64,000 nucleotides of DNA from Thalassospira australica (GTDB lineage: Bacteria; Pseudomonadota; Alphaproteobacteria; Rhodospirillales; Thalassospiraceae). Below are positions 29,384-40,040 of this stretch, one piece after another. Under the pieces are notes generated by a model. It was not told where the DNA came from. It saw nothing but the letters and a program-made list of their open reading frames with translations, and did not search any database. The DNA is taken from assembly GCF_000763295.1 (NCBI RefSeq), contig NZ_JRJE01000004.1, positions 248,001 through 312,000 on the forward strand, in the 5' to 3' direction. The translations under genes were made by a program, and so were the position numbers. Every line of letters begins with the position of its first letter. Positions within the stretch are counted from its first letter, which is position 1.

Positions 29384-29593
29384 TTATCAATTCGCCTGCT
29401 GCAATTTTCGTGCAGCATCCCCTGTTACTACATCGAGCAACCAAACTTTCACTACGCGGACCGTCTGATTTGAAGCAAGTCTTAGAACATATTCTTTTTG
29501 AGCAAAAGCCCATAAAGAATCACGTTTTGTTACCGGCTGTTAGCAGATGTTACCGATTGTTAGGGTCCAAACTCATTCACATGACCGCCGCGG

Positions 29594-29688
29594 CAACTGA
29601 TATGAGAAAAAAAGCAAGGAAAAGCCCGCAGAGCGGGGTGATCCCCGGTCAAGGGATTTGACGCAGAGGCTTTCTCTCATATCAGTTG
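29594..29688. repeat. 95-bp structured palindromic element
   Basis: A perfect 14-bp inverted repeat, CAACTGATATGAGA (29594-29607) and TCTCATATCAGTTG (29675-29688), encloses further pairing on the plus strand. AAAGCC (29621-29626) pairs with GGCTTT (29668-29673). Inside are hairpins GGGG/CCCC (29635-29646) and GTCAA/TTGAC (29648-29662). On the minus strand the interior reads as a CCCGC-TCT-GCGGG hairpin followed by CTTTT, which resembles a terminator competing with the GGGG/CCCC pair. It lies in the 526-bp gap between divergent glmU and the HAD phosphatase; nothing else in that gap is recognised. It could be a non-coding RNA, a glmU leader or a small repeat element. Confidence 0.5.
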
Positions 29689-29909
29689 TCCTTCGGATCA
29701 CCCGGATTTGCACGGTCTATTTTGTCGTAAAATCTTGAAAAATATAGATCTTCCGGCGATTTCGCTCCGCATATCCGCACAAATCCGTGTGACCGGGATG
29801 ATTATGTGAATGAATTTGAACCCTAATGGCATGGTTTCCGTTAAGTTCCTATAAACCACGCGGCCCCCATCACCACCACCGCCAATTCACATCCAAGGAG
29901 CCCCACCCG

Positions 29910-30584
29910 ATGGCCAAATTCATTCTGTTCGACCTTGATGGCACCCTTATTGACGGGGTTGATGACATCCTGTTTGCCATGAATGAGCTGCTCGCAGCAC
30001 ACGGCCATGCACCACTTGTGCGCCATGATATTGAGGCGATGCTCGGCGATGGCACATGGATGCTGACCAAACGCGCCTTTGCTGCGCGCGGGGCAACGCC
30101 AAGCGATGCGATGCTTGACGAACTCAATGCCGATTTCAATGCGCGCTATGTTGAAACGGATTATGCCTATACCCGCCTGTTTGAAAACGTCGAAACAGTC
30201 CTTCGCCAACTCACATCAGATGGCTGGACCATCGCATTGGCCTCGAATAAACCCGAGGCCCCCTGCAAAGCGATCCTTGCCAAACTCGGCATTGCCGATT
30301 TATTCGCCGTGATCGCAGGCGGAGATTCGTTTGAGGTCAAAAAGCCGGATGGTCGTTTTCTTGGCTTCGTTCTGGAAAAGCTTGGCTTTGATAAATCCAG
30401 CGACACCGCCGTCATGGTCGGCGACCACGCCAATGACGTCAATGCCGCCCGTGCCGCAGGCATCCACGCAATCGCAGTTGCTATGGAAGTTGATGATGCC
30501 CGGGCAAGGTCACTTGGCGCGGATGCCGTCATCACGACCTACCGCGAATTGCACGACGCGATTTCACAGCTTACCACGGCCTAA
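29910..30584 (+). CDS. HAD-family hydrolase, phosphoglycolate phosphatase-like
   Basis: A 224-residue haloacid-dehalogenase phosphatase. Motif I is DLDGTLID (9-16), motif II is the ASNK segment, motif III is the Lys in KKPDGRFLG, and motif IV is GDHANDVNAARAAG. The helical cap between motifs I and II matches the Gph/PGP group, which clears 2-phosphoglycolate formed during DNA repair. Related members take other sugar phosphates, so the exact substrate is open. AAGGAG stands 9 nt before the ATG at 29910. Confidence 0.85.
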   Translation: MAKFILFDLDGTLIDGVDDILFAMNELLAAHGHAPLVRHDIEAMLGDGTWMLTKRAFAARGATPSDAMLDELNADFNARYVETDYAYTRLFENVETVLRQLTSDGWTIALASNKPEAPCKAILAKLGIADLFAVIAGGDSFEVKKPDGRFLGFVLEKLGFDKSSDTAVMVGDHANDVNAARAAGIHAIAVAMEVDDARARSLGADAVITTYRELHDAISQLTTA

Positions 30585-30639
30585 GCCATTCACCCCGACC
30601 ATTGGTCCAGCTTCATTCGGCGCGCTCAGAGCCCCCCGC

Positions 30640-33600
30640 CTATTTGATCGCGACGATGCCGGTGTTCACCACCTCGAACGCCCAATTCTCGGCCGCAGTG
30701 TCATCAAGGTTAAGGTGCTCCACCAGATAGGCAAGGCGTTCTGTATCGTCCCCCTCGGCTGTACAGAACCGGTCCTGCAAGTAGAATGGCGGGGTCGCCT
30801 GATAGGACAGCTTTGCCCTCACAGAGGCCGGGGTGCCCTTGATCTTGCTGCGATCAATCGCATAGGTCAGCTTATCCCCACCAGTCGGTGTCGGCTTTTG
30901 ATAATCCGGATCATCGCCAATGGCTGTAAAACCGGCATCCTCGGCCAGATCTTCGCCTGCGCCAATCGCCGCAGCAATCTCGATACGGTCATCAAGCCCA
31001 AGATACCCGGCCGGCGGCAGGCGGTTGTCTTTGACCTCTGCACAAATCGACAGGAAGCTCGTTGTTAACTGTCCCTTTGGTGCGACATTGTGACCGCAAC
31101 TAAAGGGAACACCGTCATCAAGGGGCGGTGTGCTGACCAGCTCCTGATAGATCTGGACCTGATTTTGCGCGACGACAGTCTGATAGTGCGGTTGATGGCG
31201 TCGTTCTTCCGGTGCAGTGCGCGCCTTGCATTGCGCATCCCACCAAAGTTCGCCATCCACCGGATTATCGGTCTCATCGACAATAACCCCCGCACCATTG
31301 ACCCGACCTGATGCCCAAATCACCTCGTTACCGGCGTCAAGAACCTCAAAGGTAACAAACGCACGCCTGAAACCAACACCGGACGGGAATTTGTGCCCGG
31401 TCAGGCTGGCAATCGCCACGTCTGCAGTCAGGTTTTCATCCGTCATTGAAACGTTTTCGACCTTGATACTTGCCGTGTCAGACCGGGCCTGTTCAATCAT
31501 CGCACGTTCGGTATACGCGAGCGGATCAACGCCTTTTGCACCAAGCATCGGGTCGGCCGTCGGGACGCCCATGATGTCTGGGAACTGCTGGAACATTTCA
31601 ACAAGGAACAGGTTCAGCCCAACCAGCGTATGGCGCGCAAAACCCTTACGTGGTTGAAGATCAATAAGATCGGGACCAAACGTGTTGGCTGCGGCCGGGA
31701 AGGTGGAATATTCCTGAATGCTGGCGATCTTGCTGCGGAACTTTTCACCATCTTCACTGCTGGGCATATGGCATTCCTGACAACTCAGCGCCATCTTTCC
31801 GGGCCCAAGCGGCAAATCACCATCAACGGTATAGCCCGTCCTGAAGTCACTGAACGCCCATTCCGCATATGTTGTCTGCTCATACACAGTTCCGACCTGC
31901 TTTCCGTCCTTGAGAACGGGCAGATGGACCGTATGACAGGTCCCACACATTTCCGATGTCTTGATGGCTTTACCCTTGGCCGGGGTAATGCCCAAAGTAT
32001 ATTCCATCGGGTGTTTTTTCGGCGTCTCAAACGGACCGTAAAGGGTATCGGCATCCCCAACCAGGAAGCTCCCGGTGAATGTCTTCGCAAAACCCGTCTC
32101 ATTGGGGTTTAGCTGGGCCTGACGCTCAAGAACGCAGGCATTTTGCGGCGCATCCTTGTACTTGGCGGTCCCTTCCTCGCCCAAGACCATCTGATGACAC
32201 GCCATGCAGGAAATCCCATCACGCGCCAGCGCCCCATAGGAAGCATGTGGCCCGCCGTCATGACCATTCCCATAAGGAATGGCATCCACCATGGACCGCT
32301 GGAAGTCACCACAAACTACCGCACTACCTGTATCACCTGCATGTTCAAGGCTTTGATCAATCTGGAACTGGCGTTGTCCCATGATGCCATGACAGCCAAG
32401 ACAGGTATTCTGAACCAGGTCGGGTTTCTCGCTGTGGAAGGTTTGAAGTTCGCTGGCAAGCTGGGCAAAGAAGATCGGGTCACGACCAGCAAGCCCCATC
32501 GGTGAAGACCGCCAGGTTGCATATGGTGACAAATTCAACAGCTCCTTACCAAGCGGGTCGGGCATCGTCATGTCAAATTGCAGGCCCGTGCTACCCGCAT
32601 CATGGCATCCTGCGCATTGATCGCTGGTCATGAACTGACTGTGAGGTGACGGCCCCGACGAAGGCATCCAGACATTATCATATGTTTGTGACGGCATTTG
32701 ACGAACCGGGGTAAAGTTGTAGTCAAACGGACTTCCGTTCTTCGCAAATGCCGTCAGGATTGCCGTCATATCTTCATGACCATCCGAACGCGCCTTGCCC
32801 AAGGGGGCTGGAACAGGTTCGGCATTGGCGCGCAGACTATGGATATCCCCGGCCGGGGTTTTGCCATCTGCTGATTTCAAATCAGCGGGCGCAACGCCCC
32901 CCGTTGTCCCAAGAAACTGGTTGTTAAAGAAATCCTGTGACAGGAAAACTTCGGGCTGCCCGGGGTGTCCTTCAATGTTGCGCAACTCGGCAAAGGTCAT
33001 GTCACGCGCAGAACCATGGCAGTTCACACAATACTGACCGAACCCCATACCGGGCGGTGCATTACTTTCACCAGCAGGCCAATCCACTTTCCAGCCAGAC
33101 CCGGGCCAGCCATACCATCCCCAGAACCATCCATCAAAAGATGCATCCGGGTCACGCACCATGATCGCCGCACCGCTTGTCGGCCATAAATGCAGCGGGT
33201 CTTTTTTGGCGCAAACCGATGCAGGGGCCGGATACATTTCCTTGACCATGATCGCGCCTGCGGGAATGGGGGTCTGTGTTCCAGACCGTGTCCCATCTGG
33301 CCCTCGATTTTCAGCGATCCATTGGACCATATCGGGCGAATACCAGATGACCACGGGCGAATGCGTTCCGTGATACGCCCCACTCCAATTTCCGTTAATC
33401 GCTGTTGTATCGCGGCTTGCCGTAAACGGACCTGTATCGCGAACGTATTTGTCACGAACCCAGCCGGCCTCAGTGTTTCGATGGCACCAGTTATCAAAGA
33501 ACATCGAAAGTGCCTTTTCGTATTCATCAAGGGGTAAGGCAGATGGATCAGATACCGTCGCGCTTAGGGACTGGCACAGTTTCTGGTCGGTTGGCACCAT

Positions 33601-33714
33601 GGGCTTGTCACGAAAGGCCAAACACGCCTCCGCCCAAGCAGTGCCTGAGATACAGCAGGCAACACCAACAAGCATCAACCTGCGAAATTGGCGGCGAACA
33701 CGTTTGATCATCAT
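30640..33714 (-). CDS. Large periplasmic hexaheme c-type cytochrome
   Basis: A 1024-residue exported protein (signal peptide ending GTAWAEA). Six CxxCH haem sites are seen: CVNCH (about residue 229), CAGCH (366), CLGCH (437), CMACH (503), CGTCH (589) and CQECH (645). The last about 380 residues carry no haem; they include a TGHKFPSGVGFRR motif of a kind found in several multihaem cytochromes, and beta-rich sequence. The start is ATG at 33714, after GGGGAGGGG. I cannot name its partner or reaction. It stands alone, next to no other respiratory genes. Confidence 0.85.
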   Translation of the reverse strand: MMIKRVRRQFRRLMLVGVACCISGTAWAEACLAFRDKPMVPTDQKLCQSLSATVSDPSALPLDEYEKALSMFFDNWCHRNTEAGWVRDKYVRDTGPFTASRDTTAINGNWSGAYHGTHSPVVIWYSPDMVQWIAENRGPDGTRSGTQTPIPAGAIMVKEMYPAPASVCAKKDPLHLWPTSGAAIMVRDPDASFDGWFWGWYGWPGSGWKVDWPAGESNAPPGMGFGQYCVNCHGSARDMTFAELRNIEGHPGQPEVFLSQDFFNNQFLGTTGGVAPADLKSADGKTPAGDIHSLRANAEPVPAPLGKARSDGHEDMTAILTAFAKNGSPFDYNFTPVRQMPSQTYDNVWMPSSGPSPHSQFMTSDQCAGCHDAGSTGLQFDMTMPDPLGKELLNLSPYATWRSSPMGLAGRDPIFFAQLASELQTFHSEKPDLVQNTCLGCHGIMGQRQFQIDQSLEHAGDTGSAVVCGDFQRSMVDAIPYGNGHDGGPHASYGALARDGISCMACHQMVLGEEGTAKYKDAPQNACVLERQAQLNPNETGFAKTFTGSFLVGDADTLYGPFETPKKHPMEYTLGITPAKGKAIKTSEMCGTCHTVHLPVLKDGKQVGTVYEQTTYAEWAFSDFRTGYTVDGDLPLGPGKMALSCQECHMPSSEDGEKFRSKIASIQEYSTFPAAANTFGPDLIDLQPRKGFARHTLVGLNLFLVEMFQQFPDIMGVPTADPMLGAKGVDPLAYTERAMIEQARSDTASIKVENVSMTDENLTADVAIASLTGHKFPSGVGFRRAFVTFEVLDAGNEVIWASGRVNGAGVIVDETDNPVDGELWWDAQCKARTAPEERRHQPHYQTVVAQNQVQIYQELVSTPPLDDGVPFSCGHNVAPKGQLTTSFLSICAEVKDNRLPPAGYLGLDDRIEIAAAIGAGEDLAEDAGFTAIGDDPDYQKPTPTGGDKLTYAIDRSKIKGTPASVRAKLSYQATPPFYLQDRFCTAEGDDTERLAYLVEHLNLDDTAAENWAFEVVNTGIVAIK

Positions 33715-33865
33715 GACCCCTCCCCATGTGCGGTTGTCCCGCTCGCACGAAAGCCACAAAAAGAGTAAGGTCATTAACGCCCCAATATCAACCTCTAATT
33801 GATTTTTAAACTCAACAATCTCCCCACTGAAACCGAATCCTCCGCTTATTGGTTAGGGCACTAAC

Positions 33866-33902
33866 AAAAAACCGGTCCGCAATTTATTACGGGCCGGTTC
33901 TA
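33866..33902 (-). terminator. Rho-independent terminator of the sugar operon
   Basis: Stem AACCGGTCCG/CGGGCCGGTT (with one G-T pair) around an AT-rich loop, followed on the minus strand by six T residues. It lies 45 bp past the dehydratase stop. Confidence 0.8.
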
Positions 33903-33946
33903 TATCTTTGGGGCAAAGGCGTCTTAGCCCCCCCCAGAAAACAGGA

Positions 33947-35695
33947 TCAGTGACTGTCTTTCGGAATGGCCTTGCCGCGATGACCAACAAGGAAGTCGAA
34001 ATCGGCCCCCTTGTCTGCACCGATCACTGATTTGTAATACAGCGATGCATAGCCACTTGCCGGAACCGGAACGGTGCTTTTCCAGTCTTTCAGGCGTTGG
34101 GCCAGTTCTTCATCGCTGATATCAAGGTGCAGGCGGCGGTTGGGCACATCAAGTTCGATCATGTCGCCATTCTGAACCACGGCCAACGGCCCACCTGCCG
34201 CAGCTTCGGGCGAGGTATGCAGCACCACGGTGCCATAGGCCGTGCCGCTCATACGCGCATCGGAAATACGCACCATATCGGTGATGCCCTTGCGAAGCAC
34301 CTTGGGCGGCAGGCCCATATTGCCGACCTCTGCCATGCCCGGATAGCCTTTCGGACCGCAGTTTTTCAAAACCATGATGCAGGTTTCATCGATATCAAGA
34401 TCCTCGTCATAGATCTTGGCCTTATAGTCATCGATGTCTTCAAACACCACGGCACGACCGCGATGAGTCAGAAGCTCCGGGGTGGCTGCCGATGGTTTAA
34501 GCACAGCCCCGTTTGGCGCAAGGTTGCCTTTGACAACGGCAATACCGCCGCTTTCGGTCAGGGCCTTCTCGAACGGGCGAATAACGTCCTCGTTCCAGTT
34601 GCGCACATCCTTGACCTGATCCCACATGGTGTCACCCGAAACCGTCAGCGCATCATTGTGAAGCTTTCCGGCCTCAGCCAGCGCCTTGATCACCACAGGC
34701 AAACCACCGGAATAGAAAAACTCCTCCATCAGGTATTTGCCAGATGGCTGCAGGTTCACAATCGTCGGGATATCACGGCCCAGACGATCCCAATCGTCAA
34801 GCGACAGATCAATGCCCAGACGTCCGGCAATCGCCAAAAGATGGATCACCGCATTGGTCGAGCCGCCAATTGCACCATTGACGCGGATGGCGTTTTCGAA
34901 CGCTTCCTTGGTCATGATATCGGATGGCTTCAGGTCATCCTTGACCATATCAACAATCCGGCGCCCGGTGATATGCGCCATCACGCGACGGCGACTGTCA
35001 ACCGCCGGGATTGCCGCATTGCCCGAAAGCGCCATGCCAAGGGCTTCTGCCATGCTGGCCATGGTTGATGCCGTGCCCATGGTGTTGCAGGATCCGGGCG
35101 AACGCGACATGGCAATTTCCGCTTCAAGGAAATCTTCGGTGCTGATGTTGCCCGCCTTGCGGTCCTCGGCAAGTTGCCAAAGCGAGGTCCCCGACCCGAT
35201 ATCTTCGCCGCGCCATTTACCATTAAGCATCGGCCCGCCGGTCACAACGATTGCCGGGATGTCAACACTGGCCGCCCCCATCAAAAGCGACGGAGTTGTT
35301 TTATCGCAGCCGACCATAAGCACGACGCCGTCAAGCGGTGTTCCGCGCAGCATTTCCTCGACATCCATTGACGCCAGATTACGGAACATCATCGCGGTTG
35401 GACGAAGGGTGCTCTCCCCGGTCGAGAAAACCGGAAATTCAAGCGGCAGGCCACCGGCTTCGTAAATGCCGTGTTTGACGCGTTCGGCAAGATCACGCAG
35501 ATGGGCATTACACGGGGTCAGTTCCGACCAGGTGTTGCAAATGCCGATCACCGGTCGCCCATCAAACAGATCGGACGGCAGCCCCTGATTCTTCATCCAG
35601 CTGCGGTGATAGATGTTGTCCTTGCTGGTTCCGCCGAACCAGCCTTCTTGTGACCGCAAGGTACGCGGCCAAGGTGCCGGTTTGAACTTTGTCAT
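33947..35695 (-). CDS. araC: L-arabinonate dehydratase (IlvD/Edd family)
   Basis: A 582-residue iron-sulfur dehydratase that removes water from L-arabinonate in the non-phosphorylating arabinose pathway. Cys62, Cys130 and Cys203 occupy the places of the three [2Fe-2S] ligands (59, 127 and 200) described for Rhizobium L-arabinonate dehydratase, and the sequence resembles that enzyme closely throughout, including the C-terminal GKAIPKDSH. Related family members use D-xylonate or D-fuconate, so activity on these is possible. The symbol is that of the dehydratase, not the regulator AraC. It follows the sugar ABC genes in the same direction. ATG at 35695 follows AAAGGA. Confidence 0.9.
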   Translation of the reverse strand: MTKFKPAPWPRTLRSQEGWFGGTSKDNIYHRSWMKNQGLPSDLFDGRPVIGICNTWSELTPCNAHLRDLAERVKHGIYEAGGLPLEFPVFSTGESTLRPTAMMFRNLASMDVEEMLRGTPLDGVVLMVGCDKTTPSLLMGAASVDIPAIVVTGGPMLNGKWRGEDIGSGTSLWQLAEDRKAGNISTEDFLEAEIAMSRSPGSCNTMGTASTMASMAEALGMALSGNAAIPAVDSRRRVMAHITGRRIVDMVKDDLKPSDIMTKEAFENAIRVNGAIGGSTNAVIHLLAIAGRLGIDLSLDDWDRLGRDIPTIVNLQPSGKYLMEEFFYSGGLPVVIKALAEAGKLHNDALTVSGDTMWDQVKDVRNWNEDVIRPFEKALTESGGIAVVKGNLAPNGAVLKPSAATPELLTHRGRAVVFEDIDDYKAKIYDEDLDIDETCIMVLKNCGPKGYPGMAEVGNMGLPPKVLRKGITDMVRISDARMSGTAYGTVVLHTSPEAAAGGPLAVVQNGDMIELDVPNRRLHLDISDEELAQRLKDWKSTVPVPASGYASLYYKSVIGADKGADFDFLVGHRGKAIPKDSH

Positions 35696-35847
35696 GCCCG
35701 TTTTCCTTTTTTCGTTATTGTCGTGACGGACCCGCAAACAGCAGGTGGCGCGACTGCGTCAAAGACAGGGAACAGTACAGTGTGGCAACCAGTTGGCGTC
35801 TCTGGCTGGTGGGTCCCATATCTGCACCGTTCCCCGTCATCGTATTG

Positions 35848-37032
35848 TTAGGCCTTATTCTTGTTATAGACGTCAAAGATCACAGCAGCCAAAAGCACGA
35901 GCCCCTTAATCACCTGCTGCCAGTCAATACCGACACCAATGATCGACATCCCGTTATTCATGACCCCCATGATCAGTGCGCCCACAACCGCACCAATCAC
36001 CTTGCCAACACCGCCAGACATTGATGCACCGCCAATGAAGACGGCCGCAATCACGTCAAGCTCGAACGCAAGACCCGCTTTCGGCGTTGCCGTATTCAAA
36101 CGCGCAGCAAAGACCAAGCCGGCAAGGGCTGCCAGCATGCCCATATTGGCAAAGGTAAAGAAAGTCAGGCGCTTGGTATTGATGCCCGAAAGCTTGGCCG
36201 CCTTCTCGTTACCACCCAGCGCATAGATGCGACGACCAAGGGTCGTGCTGTTGGTAAGGAAGGTAAAGATCGCAATCAGAACCGCCATGATCACCAGAAT
36301 ATTTGGCAAACCGCGATAGGTTGACAGCAAATAGGTCACAAACAGGATCGCGATACCGGCAACCGCATGTTTGGTGACAAAGACCACCATCGGTTCCTCG
36401 ACAGCGGCAAACTTCGCCTGCTTGGCCCGCGAACGCAGGCCGATGATCGGCAGGATCGCGGCCAGTGCCACACCCAGCGTCATCGAGAAGAGGTTAAACC
36501 GGCCTTCGATCAAGCCACCAAAGAAGTCGGGAATAAAGCCCGATGACATGCCCTGAAACACATCCGGGAACGGCCCGACCGATGCCCCACCCAGAAGCGC
36601 AAGTGTAAGCCCCTTGAAAACCAGCATCCCCGCCAGTGTCACAATAAAGGACGGAATGCGCCAATAGGCCACCCAATACCCTTGGGCCGCACCAATGATG
36701 GCACCAACCACCAGACATGCCGGTACAACAAACACCGTCGGCAGGTCCCAATTAACAATCATCACCGCGGCAAGCGCACCGATAAAGCCAACGACCGAGC
36801 CAACCGACAGGTCAATATTCCCCCCGACGATCACCAGCAACATGCCAACAGCCATGATGATGATGTAGCTGTTTTGCAGGAACAGATTGGTCAGATTGAC
36901 CGGTTTGAGCATGATGCCATCGGTCAGAACCTGGAAAAATGCAAGAATGGCAACAAGCGCAACAACCATACCGTATTCGCGAATATGGGTGCGCAAGTAG
37001 TAGCCGATTGATTTGGTTTCAGTATCCGTCAT
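35848..37032 (-). CDS. gguB: Sugar ABC transporter permease GguB (XylH type)
   Basis: A 394-residue CUT2-family inner-membrane permease with about ten hydrophobic segments and the GGNIDLSVGSVVGFIGALAAV signature (split here at residue 75), followed by the ALGGNEKAAKLSGI cytoplasmic loop. It pairs with the GguA ATPase 10 bp upstream and the ChvE receptor, matching the chvE-gguA-gguB order of Agrobacterium. A GAGGGA site precedes the ATG. Confidence 0.93.
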   Translation of the reverse strand: MTDTETKSIGYYLRTHIREYGMVVALVAILAFFQVLTDGIMLKPVNLTNLFLQNSYIIIMAVGMLLVIVGGNIDLSVGSVVGFIGALAAVMIVNWDLPTVFVVPACLVVGAIIGAAQGYWVAYWRIPSFIVTLAGMLVFKGLTLALLGGASVGPFPDVFQGMSSGFIPDFFGGLIEGRFNLFSMTLGVALAAILPIIGLRSRAKQAKFAAVEEPMVVFVTKHAVAGIAILFVTYLLSTYRGLPNILVIMAVLIAIFTFLTNSTTLGRRIYALGGNEKAAKLSGINTKRLTFFTFANMGMLAALAGLVFAARLNTATPKAGLAFELDVIAAVFIGGASMSGGVGKVIGAVVGALIMGVMNNGMSIIGVGIDWQQVIKGLVLLAAVIFDVYNKNKA

Positions 37033-37042
37033 TGTTCGTCCC

Positions 37043-38566
37043 TCACGCCTTCAGGATCATGCGCATGATTGCTTCCTGACTTGCGTCTTTCGCCGCAAGC
37101 TGCCCTTTGATCTCACCTTCGTTCATCACATAGATGCGATCACACATGCCCAGAAGCTCCGGCATTTCCGACGAGATCATTATGACCCCCTTACCGTCGG
37201 CTGCCAGCTGGTTGATAATCGTGTAAATTTCGTATTTCGCACCAACATCAATGCCGCGTGTTGGCTCATCCAGGATCAGAACCTCCGGTGCCGCAAACAG
37301 CCATTTCGACAAAACGACTTTCTGCTGGTTACCGCCTGAAAGGTTCATGACCTTCTGCGCAACATTGGGCGTACGAATGTTGATTTTTTCGCGGTATTCC
37401 TCGGCAACTGAACGTTCTGCCCCATCATTGAGGACACCGTTTTCCGCCACACCATCCAGATTGGCCAGTGTGATATTGGTCGTGATGCTTTCTTCAAGGA
37501 TCAGACCCATTTCCTTGCGGTCTTCAGTGACATAGGCAAGACCCGATTCAATCGCCTTTTCAACCGTCGACACATCGACTGGTTTGCCATTGATCAGAAC
37601 TTCGCCGGAAATCTCGGTGCCATAGGACTGACCAAAGATGCTCATGGCAAGCTCTGTGCGCCCGGCCCCCATCAGACCGGCAATCCCGACAACCTCGCCG
37701 GCGGCAACATCAATATTGACGTTATCAACGACCTTGCGTTCGGGATGCAACGGATGGGTTGCCGACCAGTTGCGGACTTCCATCAGTTTGTCGGTGCCGA
37801 TGTTGGGTGTGCGTTCCGGGTAACGATGCGCCATATCGCGCCCGACCATGTCCTTGACGATATCGTCTTCGGTGATTTTACCGCCACGCGCATCAAGGGT
37901 CGAAATCGCCTTGCCATCGCGAATGATGGTGATGCGGTCGGCAACCCGGTTGATTTCATTAAGCTTGTGCGAAATCAGGATCGAGGTAATGCCCTGTGCC
38001 TTGAATTCCAGCAACAGGTCGAGCAGCTTTTGGCTGTCATTTTCCTGCAAGCTTGCGGTCGGCTCGTCAAGAATAAGGAGCTTCACCTTTTTCGACAGCG
38101 CCTTGGCAATTTCAACCAGCTGCTGTTTACCAACACCGATGTTGGTCACAAGCGTTGCTGGATTTTCCTTGAGCCCGACCTTTTTGAGCAGTTCACCGGT
38201 GCGCGCAAAGGTCGCAGGCCAGTTCACAATGCCGTTTTCGCTCATTTCGTTGCCAAGAAAGATATTCTCGGCAATCGACAGAAGCGGCACCAGTGCCAGT
38301 TCCTGGTGAATAATGATGATCCCGCGATCTTCACTGTCGCGGATATCCTTGAATTCCTGTACGCCACCGTCATAAAGGATGTCACCGTCATAGGTTCCGT
38401 GCGGATAAACCCCGCTCAACACCTTCATCAGGGTGGACTTGCCTGCGCCATTCTCGCCGCAAAGCGCGTGGATTTCTCCACGTTCGACTTTCAGGCTGAC
38501 ATCATCCAACGCCTTCACACCGGGAAAGGTCTTGGTGATGTTCTTCATTTCCAGGATGGTATCCAT
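37043..38566 (-). CDS. gguA: Sugar ABC transporter ATPase GguA (XylG/MglA type)
   Basis: A 507-residue tandem ATPase. The first ABC domain has a full Walker A (GENGAGKST, 37-45), the signature [15 protein letters not shown] and Walker [10 protein letters not shown]. The second has the degenerate P-loop GLMGAGRTE usual for this family, with [15 protein letters not shown] and LILDEPTRG. It powers uptake through GguB. The start is ATG at 38566 because GGGAGG precedes it; an earlier in-frame start lacks a site. Confidence 0.95.
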   Translation of the reverse strand: MDTILEMKNITKTFPGVKALDDVSLKVERGEIHALCGENGAGKSTLMKVLSGVYPHGTYDGDILYDGGVQEFKDIRDSEDRGIIIIHQELALVPLLSIAENIFLGNEMSENGIVNWPATFARTGELLKKVGLKENPATLVTNIGVGKQQLVEIAKALSKKVKLLILDEPTASLQENDSQKLLDLLLEFKAQGITSILISHKLNEINRVADRITIIRDGKAISTLDARGGKITEDDIVKDMVGRDMAHRYPERTPNIGTDKLMEVRNWSATHPLHPERKVVDNVNIDVAAGEVVGIAGLMGAGRTELAMSIFGQSYGTEISGEVLINGKPVDVSTVEKAIESGLAYVTEDRKEMGLILEESITTNITLANLDGVAENGVLNDGAERSVAEEYREKINIRTPNVAQKVMNLSGGNQQKVVLSKWLFAAPEVLILDEPTRGIDVGAKYEIYTIINQLAADGKGVIMISSEMPELLGMCDRIYVMNEGEIKGQLAAKDASQEAIMRMILKA

Positions 38567-38731
38567 CCGGTCCTCCCACTGCCGTTGGTTTCCCAACGGC
38601 GCCTTGATCTGCTTGGTCTTTGTTGTTCTGGAAAACCAGTCGGGCGCGCCTGCCCTTACAGTACCGAAAAGAAACAGGAACCCGGCAATCTGTCAAAAAA
38701 CAGCGCGCCGGGTTCCAATGATCGTCGCGAC

Positions 38732-39811
38732 TTACTTCACTTCGTCTTCAGTGTAGTAACCGCTACCAAGGATGATTTCTTCCCAGTTGGACTTATCAAC
38801 CATGATCGGCTCAAGCAGGTAGGAAGGAACAACCTTAACACCATTGTCATAGGTTTCCGTGTCATTGACGGTCGGTTTTTCGCCAGCAAGGACACTATCG
38901 ACCATGGAAACGGTAACACGCGCCAGTTCACGGGTATCCTTGAAGATCGTGGAATACTGTTCCCCCGCAAGGATCGATTTGATCGACGGCAGTTCCGCAT
39001 CCTGACCGGTTACGATCGGCATTTTCATGTCGCCGGAACCATAACCAACGCCCTTGAGCGAAGACAGGATACCAATCGACAAACCGTCATACGGTGACAG
39101 AACACCATCGACTTCTTCGTCGGTGTAATGCGCCGAAAGAAGGTTATCCATACGCGCCTGTGCAACAGCACCATCCCAGCGCAGGGTACCGACGGTGTCC
39201 ATGCCCATCTGGCCGGACTTGATCACGATGTCGCCGCTATCGATCAGCGGCTGCAGGATCGACATTGCACCATTATAGAAGAAATATGCGTTGTTATCGT
39301 CAGGCGACCCGCCAAACAGTTCGACGTTATAAGGCGGGTCACCGGCATCAGCCAAACCGTTCACCAGCGAGGTCGCCTGCTGAACGCCGACCTGGAAATT
39401 ATCAAACGTGGAATAATAATCGACATTCGGGCTTTCAACGATCAGGCGGTCATAGGCAAAAACCTTGATGCCCGAAGCCTTGGCATTTTCCAGCGCATTC
39501 GAAAGCGTCGTACCGTCAATTGCAGCAATCACCAAAACATCAACGCCCTTGACGATCATGTTTTCGATCTGGGAAAGCTGGTTCGGAATGTCGTCTTCTG
39601 CGTATTGAAGGTCGGTTTTATAACCAGCAGCTTCGAACTGCTCGACCATCGAGTTGCCGTCAGAAATCCAGCGTGCCGAAGATTTGGTCGGCATTGCGAT
39701 CCCGACATAACCTTTTTCATCGGCATGGGCGTACCCACCGGCAATCATCGGGCTCATCATTGCAGCCGCACCAAATGCGACCCCTGCCATTACGGCACTG
39801 AGACGTTTCAT
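38732..39811 (-). CDS. chvE: Periplasmic multiple-sugar-binding protein ChvE
   Basis: A 359-residue periplasmic receptor. The signal peptide ([10 protein letters not shown]...AGGYAHA) is followed by the ChvE hallmark start [16 protein letters not shown], then [18 protein letters not shown] and [10 protein letters not shown]. ChvE binds aldoses such as D-glucose, D-galactose, L-arabinose and D-xylose; in Agrobacterium it also feeds the VirA sensor, but no VirA relative is here. The start is ATG at 39811 after GGGAGG. First gene of the operon and divergent from gbpR. Confidence 0.94.
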   Translation of the reverse strand: MKRLSAVMAGVAFGAAAMMSPMIAGGYAHADEKGYVGIAMPTKSSARWISDGNSMVEQFEAAGYKTDLQYAEDDIPNQLSQIENMIVKGVDVLVIAAIDGTTLSNALENAKASGIKVFAYDRLIVESPNVDYYSTFDNFQVGVQQATSLVNGLADAGDPPYNVELFGGSPDDNNAYFFYNGAMSILQPLIDSGDIVIKSGQMGMDTVGTLRWDGAVAQARMDNLLSAHYTDEEVDGVLSPYDGLSIGILSSLKGVGYGSGDMKMPIVTGQDAELPSIKSILAGEQYSTIFKDTRELARVTVSMVDSVLAGEKPTVNDTETYDNGVKVVPSYLLEPIMVDKSNWEEIILGSGYYTEDEVK

Positions 39812-39992
39812 AGCTATCCTCCCTACAAGACACGGCATACCAGCCATTTTTCTGTGCCCGACTTTGTCAGGCTTTTGGGCCCGCATATGTCGTGTCTTTG
39901 TTTTCCATTGATATTGCATCCCATTTCCCAAAGGACACGGCGCCATTATTCAGACGCGACACATAACAATCAAATAAACAATTTCGAAACTT

Positions 39993-40012
39993 GCATATCA
40001 AAAATGATATAC
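39993..40012. promoter_or_regulatory. Palindromic site, probable GbpR operator
   Basis: Dyad ATATCA-AAAA-TGATAT (39995-40010), extended by a flanking G-C pair, 28 bp before the gbpR start and 181 bp before chvE. LysR regulators usually bind such interrupted dyads between divergent genes. The palindrome is seen; the binding protein is inferred. Confidence 0.55.
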
Positions 40013-40040
40013 TAAAATCACCACGAAGGGAGAAAACACC

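Noticed and set aside
37745-39097. Long open frame (450 codons) on the plus strand across gguA and chvE
   Set aside because: Antisense to clear transporter genes; composition is that of a shadow frame.
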